A stretch of 64,000 nucleotides of DNA from Rummeliibacillus suwonensis (lineage in GTDB: Bacteria; Bacillota; Bacilli; Bacillales_A; Planococcaceae), in contig NZ_VCBL01000001.1 of the NCBI RefSeq assembly GCF_007896435.1, positions 835,345-899,344 of the forward strand, given 5' to 3'. Every line of letters starts with the position of its first letter. Position 1 is the stretch's first letter. The translations under genes were made by a program, and so were the position numbers. The notes beneath the pieces were generated by a model. The model did no database searches. It was not told the origin of the DNA and saw only the letters and a program-made list of their open reading frames with translations. This document shows positions 17,990 to 28,166 of the stretch, piece by piece.

Positions 17990-18185
17990 AGATTTGTTGA
18001 TTTCCGCTCCGGCTTGCTCGCTTTCCTGCGGGCGAATGCTGAGGGCAACAGGATGTTGGTCACGGAGTCGTTGCCACAGGACGTGGCGCCCTTAGACTCC
18101 GTTCCTTAATCGCTACGCTGTGGGGTCTCATCTATTCGCTTTTCCCGCGGGAGTCGAGCAATCCTCCGCTCCAATCTATATAAAT
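17990..18185 (+). repeat. Structured intergenic repeat, variant copy B with different outer arms
   Basis: It shares the central module of the family: CAACAGGATGTTG hairpin, then a stem enclosing GCCAC-AGGAC-GTGGC. Here the enclosing stem reads CGGAGTC / GACTCCG instead of CTCAGGT / ACCTGAG, a fully compensated change. Outer arms differ from the other copies: TTTCCGCTCCGGCTTGCTCG at one end and, inverted, GATTGGAGCGGAGGATTGCT at the other, with CCTGCGGG / CCCGCGGG inside. From memory, similar GC-rich palindromes are common between genes in Bacillaceae; a database search would confirm that. Confidence 0.75.
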
Positions 18186-18362
18186 AGTCTTAAAAATACA
18201 GAGTTTTTCAAAAATTACGCCTAATATGTATTCCTAATTTTTGTAAAATCAACACGTGTGTTTTCAAATCAAGGTTTTCCAGTGACGAAGGAATTTTTTA
18301 TCCAGATGGGCAACACAATTGTAGGGATTATCTAAAACTGCTTTAAATAACATAGTAAAATA

Positions 18363-18403
18363 GAAAGACGCGGATGTTGCTAACCAACGTTCGTGTCTTT
18401 TTT
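18363..18403 (+). terminator. Orphan intrinsic terminator upstream of the permease
   Basis: Imperfect stem from AAAGACGCGGATGTTG to CAACGTTCGTGTCTTT, followed by TTTTTTG. No gene lies directly upstream on this strand within about 600 bp. It may end a transcript that began before the IS66 insertion, or an unrecognised RNA. Confidence 0.65.
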
Positions 18404-18491
18404 GTAAGTTCTTTTTAAAAGAAATGAGTAAGATGAAACCGACGACGATCTGAGTTATGATCTTTTTTTATATAATTACAGTGTATATTTA

Positions 18492-18511
18492 GAAAATACA
18501 ATTGTATTTTC
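18492..18511. promoter_or_regulatory. Perfect 20-bp palindrome, candidate operator of the permease gene
   Basis: GAAAATACAATTGTATTTTC is a perfect 20-bp palindrome about 175 bp upstream of the permease start. A second, smaller inverted repeat (ACACAA / TTGTGT, 18558-18576) lies between. It does not match the CodY, TnrA or cre consensus as I know them. It has no T-run, so a protein-binding operator is more likely than a terminator. Confidence 0.5.
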
Positions 18512-18685
18512 CGGAGAAATTGTTTAAAATTAATGACGTAAATAAACTTGTTGTATAACACAATATAGTTTTGTGTGATTTTTGTTTTCATATAGAAATT
18601 ACTAAGATAAATGACCTCATTTGTTCTTTATATGAAGTATAAAACTATGAAAATGCAATTGTGTTCATACATTAGGAGGATAATA

Positions 18686-20053
18686 ATGTTTGATAAAGAA
18701 TTGAAAAGGGGATTAGAAGCAAGACATATTCAAATGATCGCGCTAGGTGGAACAATTGGCGTCGGTCTATTTATGGGTTCAGCAAGTACAATCAGCTGGA
18801 CTGGACCATCAGTTATGCTTGCTTATGCGATCGCCGGTATTTTTGTGTATTTTATTATGCGTGCGATGGGGGAAATGCTTTATATCGAGCCTAAAACAGG
18901 TTCATTTGCCACATTTGCTCATGAATATATTCACCCATTAGCTGGTTATTTAACAGCGTGGAGCAATTGGTTCCAATGGGTCATTGTAGGAATGTCAGAA
19001 ATCATTGCAGTTGGTGCATATATGCAATATTGGTTCCCAGATCTTCCAGCATGGGTACCAGGGATCATCGTTATGGTGATTTTAGGGATTGCTAATTTAG
19101 TATCTGTTAAATCATTTGGTGAATTTGAATTTTGGTTTGCTATGATTAAAATTGTCACCATTATTTTAATGATTATTGCTGGTTTCGGATTGATCTTCTT
19201 TGGTCTTGGAAATGGTGGGCATGCAATCGGCTTTTCAAATTTATGGTCACATGGAGGATTCTTTACAGGAGGGATAAAAGGTTTCTTCTTTGCCCTATCA
19301 CTTGTAATTGGAGCCTATCAAGGTGTCGAACTAATTGGTATTACAGCTGGTGAAGCAAAAGATCCTCAAAAAACGATTACCAAAGCAACAAAATCTATTA
19401 TATGGCGTATTTTAATCTTCTATATAGGTGCGATTTTTGTCATTGTTACTGTTTATCCTTGGGATGAACTAAAAGCTGTAGGTAGCCCATTTGTGGTAAC
19501 CTTTGCAAAGGTTGGTATTACAGTCGCAGCAGGCTTTATCAATTTTGTTGTGATCACGGCTGCCATGTCTGGATGTAATAGTGGTATTTACAGTGCTGGT
19601 CGTATGGTTTATACGCTTGCTGAAAACGGACAAGCACCTAAAATGTTCTTAAAAGTGTCTAAAAATGGTGTGCCTTATTGGGGCACAATCGCTGTTTTGA
19701 TCGGCCTAGCTGTTGGCGTTATTTTGAATTTTGTTGCGCCATCTAAGCTTTTTGTTTATGTGTATAGTGCAAGTGTGTTACCGGGCATGATACCATGGTT
19801 TGCTATTTTACTTAGTCAGATCCGTTTTAGAAAAGTCCATGCAAAAGAAATGGCACAGCATCCATTTAAAATGCCTTTCGCACCGGTAAGTAATTATTTA
19901 ACGATTATTTTCTTATTGATCGTGTTAGTTGGTATGTGGATTAATGACGATACACGTATTTCATTGATCGTAGGAATTATTTTCTTAGCGCTTATGACTG
20001 TTTTGTTCTATGCATTTGGTATGAATAAACGCGAATATAAAACATACAAGTAA
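18686..20053 (+). CDS. Amino-acid permease of the APC superfamily (AAT family)
   Basis: 455 residues, twelve predicted membrane segments. The start is ATG 18686 after AGGAGGA; an upstream in-frame start at 18611 would ignore this site. The N-terminal signature [27 protein letters not shown] is the conserved substrate-site region (helix 1) of AAT-family proton-coupled amino-acid importers, and [13 protein letters not shown] is the conserved loop after helix 6. Closest in character to B. subtilis AapA/YdgF/YtnA-type carriers for small neutral amino acids or proline; the substrate cannot be assigned from sequence. It is a single-gene unit with its own terminator. Confidence 0.9.
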   Translation: MFDKELKRGLEARHIQMIALGGTIGVGLFMGSASTISWTGPSVMLAYAIAGIFVYFIMRAMGEMLYIEPKTGSFATFAHEYIHPLAGYLTAWSNWFQWVIVGMSEIIAVGAYMQYWFPDLPAWVPGIIVMVILGIANLVSVKSFGEFEFWFAMIKIVTIILMIIAGFGLIFFGLGNGGHAIGFSNLWSHGGFFTGGIKGFFFALSLVIGAYQGVELIGITAGEAKDPQKTITKATKSIIWRILIFYIGAIFVIVTVYPWDELKAVGSPFVVTFAKVGITVAAGFINFVVITAAMSGCNSGIYSAGRMVYTLAENGQAPKMFLKVSKNGVPYWGTIAVLIGLAVGVILNFVAPSKLFVYVYSASVLPGMIPWFAILLSQIRFRKVHAKEMAQHPFKMPFAPVSNYLTIIFLLIVLVGMWINDDTRISLIVGIIFLALMTVLFYAFGMNKREYKTYK

Positions 20054-20097
20054 TCCATCATCAATAGAAAACTAAGACAAAAGTATTTCAGTTAATA

Positions 20098-20160
20098 AAA
20101 AATCCGAACGATGAATCGAAATTCTAATTAGAATTTCACATTAGTTCGGATTTTCTTTTT
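20098..20160 (+). terminator. Intrinsic terminator after the permease gene
   Basis: Long hairpin: outer stem AATCCGAAC / GTTCGGATT and inner stem GAAATTCTAATTAGAATTTC, followed by TTTTCTTTTTG. Confidence 0.9.
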
Positions 20161-20332
20161 GTTGTTGAGTTCGTATCTTTGTCATAGCAGCAGGAGAATA
20201 TAGAGAGTTTGGCTGTATACTTAAAAAATTAGGCTGCATACTATTTTTACTTTTGGGGCAATCTTTCACTCCTATCCAAACTGATAGCGTTATAATAGGG
20301 ATAGAAAGTAAATGGAGCAAGGAGTGTTTTAG

Positions 20333-21238
20333 ATGCGTAGCTTTATCGTGATGCAGGGGGAAACCTATGAAGAGGATAAGGATTTGGGGATCATTTGGTC
20401 ACCCATCTATGATAAGGCAGGTCTAGAACCGCATTTTTGGTCACGAATGAAACAGGTGAAAAAAGGAGATCTTATTTTTCATTATGTAAAGGGTGCGATC
20501 GTTGCAATAAGCATTGCACAAAGCGATTGCAGAGAAGAAGTGAAGCCGGTTCTATTTCGTTTACAGACAGAGGAAAAAGGTCATGTTGTTCAGACTACCT
20601 ATTATCCTTTAGAGATTCCTTTTATCATTCGTGATTTTTGGCAGGAAATCCATCCCCTACTGCCAGCAAAATATTCTGCTTTTCAAGATGATGCTAGTGG
20701 AAATAGCGGCTATTTATATCCATGCAGTGAAGAAATGACATTGACTTTTTCACGTATCATTCGTTCCCTGAATAAGAAGAATGAAGAACAACAATTATCA
20801 TTATCTATCGATGATATTCAACAAACCAATCCTCTTTTTTCTCTACTAGATCGTATAGATGTACAAGTAAAAATGCATTTACAACAAGAACAATCACATT
20901 TTTTGGAACAACAACGAACATTATGGCAAGAAAGATGTCCGATTTGTGATATTCATCTCCCAGCACTGATGCAAGCTACTCATGCGAAACCGATCAAAGA
21001 CAGCCTATTAGAAGAAAAAAACGATCCTTATAATGGTATTCTTCTTTGTGCCAATCATGCTATTTTATATGAAGAAGGATTGATTACATTTGATGGAAGC
21101 GGAAGATTGCATATCTCACAACAAATTGATCCTGAAGATTATAGTAAATTTCAATTGGTCCAAAATAAGAAAATAAAAATCCATCCAGAAAATAAGTCTT
21201 ATTTTAGATGGCATAAACGGTACCATTTTCACCCATAA
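20333..21238 (+). CDS. EVE-like/HNH protein, putative modification-dependent endonuclease
   Basis: 301 residues. The N-terminal about 130 residues look like an EVE/PUA-type domain: RMKQVKKGDLIFHYVKGAIVAISIA matches the pattern in which EVE proteins bind modified bases. The C-terminal about 100 residues form an HNH nuclease of the HNH_2 kind: CPIC pair, ATHAKPI in place of AsHIkPW, NGILLCANHAILYEEGLITFD, then GSGRLHIS. The central His (ATH) and Asn are kept, while two acidic positions usual in HNH_2 proteins read Ala and Glu. EVE-HNH fusions are known as type IV-like enzymes that cut DNA with modified cytosines. Likely a solitary phage-defence gene. A TATAAT box is seen at 20291-20296, and the start has GCAAGGAGTG upstream. 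Confidence 0.75.
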   Translation: MRSFIVMQGETYEEDKDLGIIWSPIYDKAGLEPHFWSRMKQVKKGDLIFHYVKGAIVAISIAQSDCREEVKPVLFRLQTEEKGHVVQTTYYPLEIPFIIRDFWQEIHPLLPAKYSAFQDDASGNSGYLYPCSEEMTLTFSRIIRSLNKKNEEQQLSLSIDDIQQTNPLFSLLDRIDVQVKMHLQQEQSHFLEQQRTLWQERCPICDIHLPALMQATHAKPIKDSLLEEKNDPYNGILLCANHAILYEEGLITFDGSGRLHISQQIDPEDYSKFQLVQNKKIKIHPENKSYFRWHKRYHFHP

Positions 21239-21352
21239 TGGTGAATACCGTCCGTTTCGATATGACATGAAGGATCAATAAGTTTTGTCATATGAAATTG
21301 TTTCAGCTTCAATTGAAAATATGCTATGATGTTGTAGGGAGAGTGAACACAA

Positions 21353-22348
21353 TTGCGTAAAAAAAGAGGAAAACTTCAAAAACAAGGTAATGTTATTGTG
21401 TTCCCTGGGACAGTAGAGAAGCTGATTGATGAAGGTCAGCGATATGCTGAAAATTACCAATATGATAAAGCTGTCGAATTATTGCGTGAGGCATTGCAAT
21501 ATACGGAAGATGATGAAGGACTATTAAGTATTTATGCATTTTCCCTGTATGAAACACGAAATTTCCAAGAAGCGAAAGCGGTTTGTGAAAAATTATTGGC
21601 TATTGGTTCACAATTATACATAGAAACCATGGAGCTTTATTTGACGGTATTAATGGAGTTGAAAGAATTTAGACAGGTAGAGACACTCATTAGCTCACTA
21701 CTCGAAGAAGATGTCATTCCACCGGAGTCTCGAGATAAATTTATTCGGATTCAAAATCTTAATGCAATGGTTGCGGATACACAACATAAAGAGCAATCAG
21801 GTGGAATAGAATTAGAAAAAGTGTTTGAACAATTCAAAACAGATTCCTTTTTTACTCAAACAAATTTACAACAATTGCAAAATTTACAAACTATTCGTGA
21901 TATGAACCTTCGCCCACTCAAAGACTTAATGGTCGCTATAATTGAAGATAAACGAGCACATCCAATGATTCAAAGTTTTGTATTGTACTTACTTGTTCAA
22001 CAACAAATTGATGCAGAAGTACAAGTGAGAAAATTTGATGAAATGTGTACGGTAAACACCAAAAATCTAAAATTTCCTGAGGAAATGCCTGTCGCTAAGG
22101 AAGTTTTAAAACTCGTAGAAGAGAAATTAGAACAAGAACCATCTGCATTAGAAATGGTCCAATATCTATTAACAAGACATATGTTTGTGACATATCCATT
22201 TGAATGGTTTCACTATTTATCAGAGGAAATAGCTGAGGGCTATATTGATTTTGTACATGCTATGTTTGGTGAGGTAAAAGAAACTGACTACGATTTAATA
22301 GACCTTATCAATCTTCTTGAAGAACAGTCTGAGCTGTTCGATGTATGA
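21353..22348 (+). CDS. TPR-repeat protein (YsoA-like)
   Basis: 331 residues, entirely helical with tetratricopeptide-type repeats in the first half (AENYQYDKAVELLREALQYT and ETRNFQEAKAVCEKLLA are clear TPR units). No signal peptide or membrane segment. It starts at TTG 21353 behind AGGGAGAG. A TPR protein in this exact place, directly before the trigger factor gene, is B. subtilis YsoA, whose function is unknown. A protein-protein scaffold is a fair guess. An extended -10 (TGCTATGAT, 21322-21330) may drive it. Confidence 0.85.
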   Translation: MRKKRGKLQKQGNVIVFPGTVEKLIDEGQRYAENYQYDKAVELLREALQYTEDDEGLLSIYAFSLYETRNFQEAKAVCEKLLAIGSQLYIETMELYLTVLMELKEFRQVETLISSLLEEDVIPPESRDKFIRIQNLNAMVADTQHKEQSGGIELEKVFEQFKTDSFFTQTNLQQLQNLQTIRDMNLRPLKDLMVAIIEDKRAHPMIQSFVLYLLVQQQIDAEVQVRKFDEMCTVNTKNLKFPEEMPVAKEVLKLVEEKLEQEPSALEMVQYLLTRHMFVTYPFEWFHYLSEEIAEGYIDFVHAMFGEVKETDYDLIDLINLLEEQSELFDV

Positions 22349-22453
22349 AATCAGTTGAAACTATAGTTATCTATGATATACTAAAACAGTTGTGAAAGTC
22401 GTATTAACGAATGAATTGTCCAACATTTGAATTTAATTTTGGAGGTATTATAA

Positions 22454-23746
22454 ATGTCAGCAAAATGGGAAAAACAAGAGGGCAACGTTGGCTTATTAAC
22501 AGTTGAAGTTGCTGCTGAAAAAGTAGACGAAGCTTTAGATAAAGCTTTCAAAAAAGTTGTAAAACAGATCAATGTACCAGGTTTTCGTAAAGGTAAATTG
22601 CCTCGTCAATTGTTCGAAAAGAGATTTGGCGTAGAGTCATTATTCCAAGATGCTTTAGAATTTTTAGTCAATGAAAATTATCCTATCGCTATCGACGAAG
22701 CTGGTATTGAACCTGTTGATCAACCAGAAATCGATTTTGAAATTGAAGATTTAGGAAAACATAAAGAATTCAAATTTACTGCTAAAGTTACAGTAAAACC
22801 AGAAGTGGCTCTTGGTGACTACAAAGGTTTAGAAGTAACTAAGCAAGAAACTGCAGTAACTGATGAAGAAATCGAACAACAATTAAAAGATCAACAAAAT
22901 CGTCTTGCAGAATTAGTTGTTAAAGAAGAAGGCGCTATCGAAGAAGGTGATACTGCTGTCATCGATTTCGAAGGCTTCCAAGATGGCGTAGCTTTTGAAG
23001 GCGGAAAAGGTGAAAATTATTCACTTGAAATCGGTTCAGGTTCATTCATCCCAGGATTCGAAGAACAATTAGTAGGTGCAAAAGCTGGCGAATCGAAAGA
23101 TGTAGTTGTGACATTCCCTGAAGAATATCATGCTGCAGAATTAGCTGGTAAAGAGGCTACTTTCAAAGTAACTGTCAAAGAAGTGAAAGCAAAAGAACTT
23201 CCAGAATTGGATGATGACTTAGCTGCAGAAATTGATCCAGACGTAGAAACGCTAGATGAGCTTCGTACTAAACTAAAAGAAAAAGCTGTTTCTGAAAAAG
23301 AAACTTCTGCTGACACAGCTTTACGCGATGATTTAGTAGAAAAAGCTGCTGAAAATGCAACAGTTGAAATTCCAGAAGTAATGATTGAATCAGAAGTGAA
23401 CCGTATGCTACAAGAATACGATCAAAGCTTACAAATGCAAGGTATGAACCTTGATCTATACTATCAATTCTCAGGTCAAGATGAAGCCGCTTTGCGTGCT
23501 CAAATGAAAGAAGATGCTGAATCTCGCGTTCGCGTGGCATTAGTTCTTGAAACAATTGCTGAAGCTGAAAAAATTGAAGCAATTGAAGAAGATATTAACT
23601 CTGAATTAGAAAAAATGGCTGAACAATTCAAAATGGATGTAGAACAAATTAAATCAGTTTTAGGCGGTACTAGTGTAATTGAACATGATGTTAAAATTCG
23701 TAAAACAGTTGAATTCCTAGTAGAAAATGCTAAAATATCTGAATAA
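22454..23746 (+). CDS. tig: Trigger factor, ribosome-associated chaperone
   Basis: 430 residues, the usual length. Trigger factor binds nascent chains at the ribosome exit and has prolyl isomerase activity. Layout: ribosome-binding domain with the signature [17 protein letters not shown] (about residues 38-55), FKBP-type isomerase domain (about 150-240, [20 protein letters not shown]), and a helical C-terminal chaperone domain split around it. Strong GGAGG site before the ATG. Codon use is biased in the way of highly expressed genes. It is followed by its own terminator, so it is mostly separate from clpX. Confidence 0.98.
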   Translation: MSAKWEKQEGNVGLLTVEVAAEKVDEALDKAFKKVVKQINVPGFRKGKLPRQLFEKRFGVESLFQDALEFLVNENYPIAIDEAGIEPVDQPEIDFEIEDLGKHKEFKFTAKVTVKPEVALGDYKGLEVTKQETAVTDEEIEQQLKDQQNRLAELVVKEEGAIEEGDTAVIDFEGFQDGVAFEGGKGENYSLEIGSGSFIPGFEEQLVGAKAGESKDVVVTFPEEYHAAELAGKEATFKVTVKEVKAKELPELDDDLAAEIDPDVETLDELRTKLKEKAVSEKETSADTALRDDLVEKAAENATVEIPEVMIESEVNRMLQEYDQSLQMQGMNLDLYYQFSGQDEAALRAQMKEDAESRVRVALVLETIAEAEKIEAIEEDINSELEKMAEQFKMDVEQIKSVLGGTSVIEHDVKIRKTVEFLVENAKISE

Positions 23747-23767
23747 TACATTTGATTTTGAGTAAAC

Positions 23768-23808
23768 CTGAACAAGGTACGGGTTTTAAATCCGTACCTT
23801 GTTTTCTT
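23768..23808 (+). terminator. Intrinsic terminator after tig
   Basis: Stem AACAAGGTACGG / CCGTACCTTGTT with loop GTTTTAAAT, followed by a short T-rich run TTTTC. Confidence 0.9.
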
Positions 23809-23930
23809 ACTATAAATTTAGAAAATTTAGAATTATACATATTGAGAAGTAATATTGTAGCAAGAGTTCATAACATTTGATAATATAGATAGAATCTTGT
23901 AACATTGTTGCTTGAGTAGGGGTGAAATAA

Positions 23931-25199
23931 TTGTTCAAATTTAATGATGAAAAAGGTAATTTAAAATGCTCATTCTGTGGCAAACCGCAAGAACAAGTTC
24001 GCAAACTGGTTGCAGGACCTGGAGTATATATTTGTGATGAATGTATTGAGCTTTGTTCTGAAATTGTAGTTGAAGAACTTGGTACTGAAGAGGAAGTTGA
24101 GCTAAAAGACATACCAAAGCCAAAAGAAATACTAGACATTTTGGATGATTATGTCATCGGTCAAGAGCGTGCGAAAAAAGCGTTATCTGTAGCTGTATAC
24201 AATCACTACAAACGCATAAACTCAAATAGTAAAATTGATGATGTTGAGTTGTCAAAATCTAATATTGTATTAATCGGACCAACTGGTAGCGGCAAAACAT
24301 TATTAGCGCAAACTTTAGCACGCATTATCAATGTGCCATTTGCTATTGCGGATGCTACATCATTAACAGAAGCAGGTTATGTTGGAGAAGATGTTGAGAA
24401 TATCTTACTTAAACTGATACAAGCAGCTGATTATGATATTGAACGTGCTGAAAAAGGAATTATTTACATCGATGAAATTGACAAAGTAGCTCGTAAATCT
24501 GAAAACCCATCTATTACGCGTGACGTATCTGGTGAAGGGGTTCAACAAGCCCTATTGAAAATTCTTGAAGGTACGACTGCAAGCGTTCCACCACAAGGCG
24601 GCCGCAAACATCCACATCAAGAATTTATCCAAATTGATACGACGAATATCTTATTCATCGTAGGTGGTGCTTTTGATGGAATCGAGTCCATCATCAAGCG
24701 TCGTATGGGTGAGAAAGTGATCGGTTTTGGATCCGATAACACCAAACATAATATGGATGAAAAAGATTTGATGAAGCATTTAATCCCAGAGGATCTGCTT
24801 AAATTCGGTTTGATCCCTGAATTTATTGGTCGTTTACCAGTATTGGCTAGTCTAGAACAATTAGATGAGGACGCACTTGTCCAAATTCTAACAGAACCAA
24901 AAAATGCATTGACAAAGCAATACGAAAAAATGTTAGAACTTGATAATGTTGAGCTCGAATTTGATAAAAATGCACTATATGAAATCGCAAAAGAAGCGAT
25001 CGAACGTAAAACGGGTGCACGTGGCTTGCGTTCCATTATCGAGAATATTATGCTGGATGTCATGTTCGAGTTACCTTCTCGTGATGATATTGCAAAATGT
25101 ATTATTACAAAGGAAACAGTTACAGAAAAAGCTCGGCCGAAACTTCTTTTACAAGATGGTACAGAGTTAGAGCCAGGCAACAAAAAAACGTCTGCATAA
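23931..25199 (+). CDS. clpX: ATP-dependent Clp protease ATP-binding subunit ClpX
   Basis: 422-residue AAA+ unfoldase that feeds substrates to ClpP. It starts at TTG 23931 ([18 protein letters not shown]), after GGGGTGA, matching the B. subtilis N-terminus. N-terminal zinc-binding domain with CSFC and CDEC pairs (residues about 13-40); Walker A GPTGSGKT; pore loop GYVGEDV; Walker [11 protein letters not shown]; sensor and arginine regions [14 protein letters not shown] and KTGARGLR. Full length with no anomalies. In B. subtilis lonB follows; here a structured repeat occupies the gap to lon. Confidence 0.98.
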   Translation: MFKFNDEKGNLKCSFCGKPQEQVRKLVAGPGVYICDECIELCSEIVVEELGTEEEVELKDIPKPKEILDILDDYVIGQERAKKALSVAVYNHYKRINSNSKIDDVELSKSNIVLIGPTGSGKTLLAQTLARIINVPFAIADATSLTEAGYVGEDVENILLKLIQAADYDIERAEKGIIYIDEIDKVARKSENPSITRDVSGEGVQQALLKILEGTTASVPPQGGRKHPHQEFIQIDTTNILFIVGGAFDGIESIIKRRMGEKVIGFGSDNTKHNMDEKDLMKHLIPEDLLKFGLIPEFIGRLPVLASLEQLDEDALVQILTEPKNALTKQYEKMLELDNVELEFDKNALYEIAKEAIERKTGARGLRSIIENIMLDVMFELPSRDDIAKCIITKETVTEKARPKLLLQDGTELEPGNKKTSA

Positions 25200-25220
25200 G
25201 AACTGATTGAAAAGCTGGCT

Positions 25221-25262
25221 TCGAACAAGTGCCAATCAGCACTTGTTCGGTGCCATTTTTTT
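25221..25262 (+). terminator. Intrinsic terminator after clpX
   Basis: Stem GAACAAGTGC / GCACTTGTTC with loop CAATCA, followed by GGTGCCATTTTTTTA. The T-run is a few bases away from the stem; a few additional pairs may close it. Confidence 0.8.
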
Positions 25263-25415
25263 ATACCGTATTAACAACCTGCACGAAGCGTTTTAAGAAA
25301 CGAGACTCTAGGGACGCCACTCCATTCATAAAACGAAAGAAAAATCAATTTAATCAATCAAATCGTTGTTCTATAATGATTGTTGTGCTTTCAAACGTTA
25401 CCAGAATGAGAAAAT

Positions 25416-25632
25416 TTTATCCCGCTTTAACGGGCAGTAAGATCCCCATCTTAAGATTTAGAGAGAAATGAGAGAGAGATGGGGGATCAACTACCTGTAA
25501 AAGTCCGATTGGTTCGGGCCAACAGGATGTTGGTCACTCAGGTGTTGCCACAGGACGTGGTGCTTTTAACCTGAGTTCCTCTATTTCAGTGGGGATGAAG
25601 AAAGCCCCCACTGATGGAGTTTCACTTTATCC
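25416..25632 (+). repeat. Structured intergenic repeat, copy C (reference copy)
   Basis: The most complete copy, about 217 bp, in the clpX-lon gap (25200-25838), which holds no gene. Order of elements: TTTATCCCGCTTTAACGGG, a stem GATCCCCATCT / AGATGGGGGATC, CCGA-TTGGT-TCGG, CCAAC-AGGAT-GTTGG, CTCAGGT / ACCTGAG enclosing GCCAC-AGGAC-GTGGT, AGTGGGG / CCCCACT with GATGAAGAAAG between the arms, and the end GAGTTTCACTTTAT. Confidence 0.88.
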
Positions 25633-25838
25633 ATTCTTTTGTGAAACGTCTATTTGTAATAAAACTGATGAAATATCGACGGTATTAATTAAGCTTTATT
25701 AAAGGCAGAACGAGTTGCTTTAATAAACTTTTACTGTGCATGAAAAGAGCATTCTGTAACATACTTATTGTGTAAATAACAATGTTCAAAAGATACTATG
25801 ATAAGATATTTTGAAATCACTTGGAGGTGTTCACTCGT

Positions 25839-28166
25839 ATGACAGAAGTAACAAGAACGAAGGACATACCACTTTTACCACTTAGAGGGTTACTCGTTTA
25901 CCCAACGATATTATTACATATTGATGTAGGTCGTGAACGCTCTATTGTTGCATTGGAAAAAGCGATGGCAGATGATAATTTGATCTTTCTTGTCACACAA
26001 AAAGTAATGAGTGTCGAAAATCCTGTTGAAGAGGATTTATATGAAGTGGGAACAGTTGCCTATGTCAAGCAAATGTTGAAATTACCAAATGGTACAGTGC
26101 GAGTACTTGTAGAAGGTCTCAATCGTGCAAAAATAAAGAAATGTTTAGAACATGATGATTATATGTCTGCTAACTTAGAAAATTTAGTGGATTCAAAAGA
26201 TGTAGATATTGAAACAGAGGCATTGATGCGAACATTATTATCGTATTTTGAAAAATATTCTAAAGCCTCTAGTAAAATTTCAAACGAATCTTATGAAACA
26301 GTTGCAGATATTGAAGAACCGGGACGTTTTGCTGATACAATCGCATCCTATTTGCCATTAAAAATGCAAGGAAAACAAGAAATCCTTCGTGCCATAGATG
26401 TCAAAGAGAGGATTAAAATCTTAATTCAGCGCCTACATGACGAGCAAGAAGTATTAAATCTTGAACAGAAGATTAATACGAAAGTAAAGCGTGCAATGGA
26501 AAAAACGCAAAAAGAATTTTATTTGCGTGAGCAGATGAAAGCTATTCAAGAAGAATTAGGCGATCGTGAAGGCAAACAAGCTGAAGTGGCAGCACTAAAA
26601 AAACGTATTGAGACTTCGGATATGCCAGAAGATACGATGAATGTCGCGTTAAAAGAATTAGGACGTTACGAGAAAATACCAATTGCTTCTGCAGAAAGTG
26701 GCGTTATTCGAAATTATTTGGATTGGCTTCTTTCTATACCATGGCGTACGGCAACGAAAGATCGTCGTGATATTCATGTGGCAGAAAAAATTCTAAATCG
26801 TGATCATGAAGGATTAGAAGAAGTAAAAGAACGGATTTTAGAATATCTATCTGTCCAACAATTAACCAATTCTTTGCGGGGACCAATCCTTTGTTTAGTT
26901 GGACCACCAGGAGTGGGAAAAACATCTTTAGCTAAGTCAATCGCGGAGTCTTTGAATAGGAAATTTGTTCGGATTTCACTTGGTGGAGTGCGTGATGAAT
27001 CCGAAATCCGTGGTCACAGAAGAACGTATGTTGGCGCAATGCCAGGGCGTATTATCCAAGGTATGAAAAAAGCAGGTACGATCAATCCTGTTTTCTTACT
27101 GGATGAGATTGATAAGATGTCGAATGATTTTCGTGGTGATCCTTCTGCAGCCATGTTAGAAGTATTAGATCCTAACCAAAACAGTACGTTTAGCGATCAT
27201 TACATTGAGGAAACATATGATTTATCCAATGTAATGTTTATTGCAACAGCAAATGATTTAAGCACGATCCCAGGCCCTTTAAGAGATCGTATGGAAATTA
27301 TCTCAATTGCTGGTTACACAGAAGTCGAAAAACAAGAAATTACGAAAAAACACTTAATTCCAAAACAAATGAAAGAAAACGGTTTATCCAAATCTCAATT
27401 ACAAATTCGTGATGATGCAGTGCTTGACTTGATTCGTTATTATACTCGAGAAGCAGGTGTTCGAGGCTTAGAACGTCAAGTTGCTTCACTATGCCGAAAA
27501 GCAGCCAAAAAGATTGTTTCAGGTGATAAAAAGCGAGTGGTGATGACTTCGAAAAATTTAGAGGAGTTTCTTGGAAAGCATCGATTCCATCATGGACAAG
27601 CTGAAACAGAAAACCAAATCGGTGTTGCAACAGGTTTAGCCTATACCGTTGTTGGTGGCGATACGCTTCAGATCGAAGTTTCACTTACTCCAGGAAAAGG
27701 GAAGATTCAATTGACTGGTAAGTTAGGAGATGTCATGAAAGAATCTGCCCAAACAGCATTATCTTATGTGCGTTCAAAATCAGATGAATTGGGTGTGAAG
27801 GATGATTTCTTTGATACACATGATATTCATATCCATGTCCCAGAAGGGGCTGTACCAAAAGATGGACCTTCAGCTGGGGTGACAATGGTGACGGCCATTA
27901 CTTCTGCTATTACTAAACGTCCAATTCGACGTGAAATAGGAATGACTGGAGAAGTTACTTTACGTGGGCGCGTTCTACCGATTGGCGGTTTAAAAGAAAA
28001 ATCACTAGGAGCTCATCGCGCAGGATTAACAACCATTATTTTACCAAAAGACAATGAACGTGATATTGATGATATTCCAGAAAGTGTTCGTAAGGGACTC
28101 ACATTTAAGCTCGTGTCAAATGCGGATGAAGTATTGGAATTAGCATTAGACGGAGGGATTTCATGA
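25839..28166 (+). CDS. lon: ATP-dependent Lon protease
   Basis: 775 residues. ATG 25839 is used, 9 bases after GGAGGTG; a TTG at 25821 lies upstream of that site. Domains: N-terminal substrate-binding LON domain (about 1-200, [13 protein letters not shown]), coiled coil, AAA+ domain with Walker [10 protein letters not shown] and Walker [11 protein letters not shown], and the C-terminal serine protease with the catalytic Ser in [11 protein letters not shown] and Lys in [14 protein letters not shown]. It degrades damaged and some regulatory proteins in the cytoplasm. It corresponds to LonA; no LonB gene is present upstream. The stop overlaps the engB start (ATGA). Confidence 0.98.
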   Translation: MTEVTRTKDIPLLPLRGLLVYPTILLHIDVGRERSIVALEKAMADDNLIFLVTQKVMSVENPVEEDLYEVGTVAYVKQMLKLPNGTVRVLVEGLNRAKIKKCLEHDDYMSANLENLVDSKDVDIETEALMRTLLSYFEKYSKASSKISNESYETVADIEEPGRFADTIASYLPLKMQGKQEILRAIDVKERIKILIQRLHDEQEVLNLEQKINTKVKRAMEKTQKEFYLREQMKAIQEELGDREGKQAEVAALKKRIETSDMPEDTMNVALKELGRYEKIPIASAESGVIRNYLDWLLSIPWRTATKDRRDIHVAEKILNRDHEGLEEVKERILEYLSVQQLTNSLRGPILCLVGPPGVGKTSLAKSIAESLNRKFVRISLGGVRDESEIRGHRRTYVGAMPGRIIQGMKKAGTINPVFLLDEIDKMSNDFRGDPSAAMLEVLDPNQNSTFSDHYIEETYDLSNVMFIATANDLSTIPGPLRDRMEIISIAGYTEVEKQEITKKHLIPKQMKENGLSKSQLQIRDDAVLDLIRYYTREAGVRGLERQVASLCRKAAKKIVSGDKKRVVMTSKNLEEFLGKHRFHHGQAETENQIGVATGLAYTVVGGDTLQIEVSLTPGKGKIQLTGKLGDVMKESAQTALSYVRSKSDELGVKDDFFDTHDIHIHVPEGAVPKDGPSAGVTMVTAITSAITKRPIRREIGMTGEVTLRGRVLPIGGLKEKSLGAHRAGLTTIILPKDNERDIDDIPESVRKGLTFKLVSNADEVLELALDGGIS

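Noticed and set aside
24617-25228. Long antisense frame opposite clpX
   Set aside because: Exact shadow of a strongly conserved gene; Ser/Ile-rich translation without motif.
25500-25560. CsrA-binding sites in the AGGA loops of the repeat hairpins
   Set aside because: The GGA is not conserved in the first hairpin (AAGAT in copies A and E) and is altered in copy F, so a CsrA-sponge role is not supported by the pattern.
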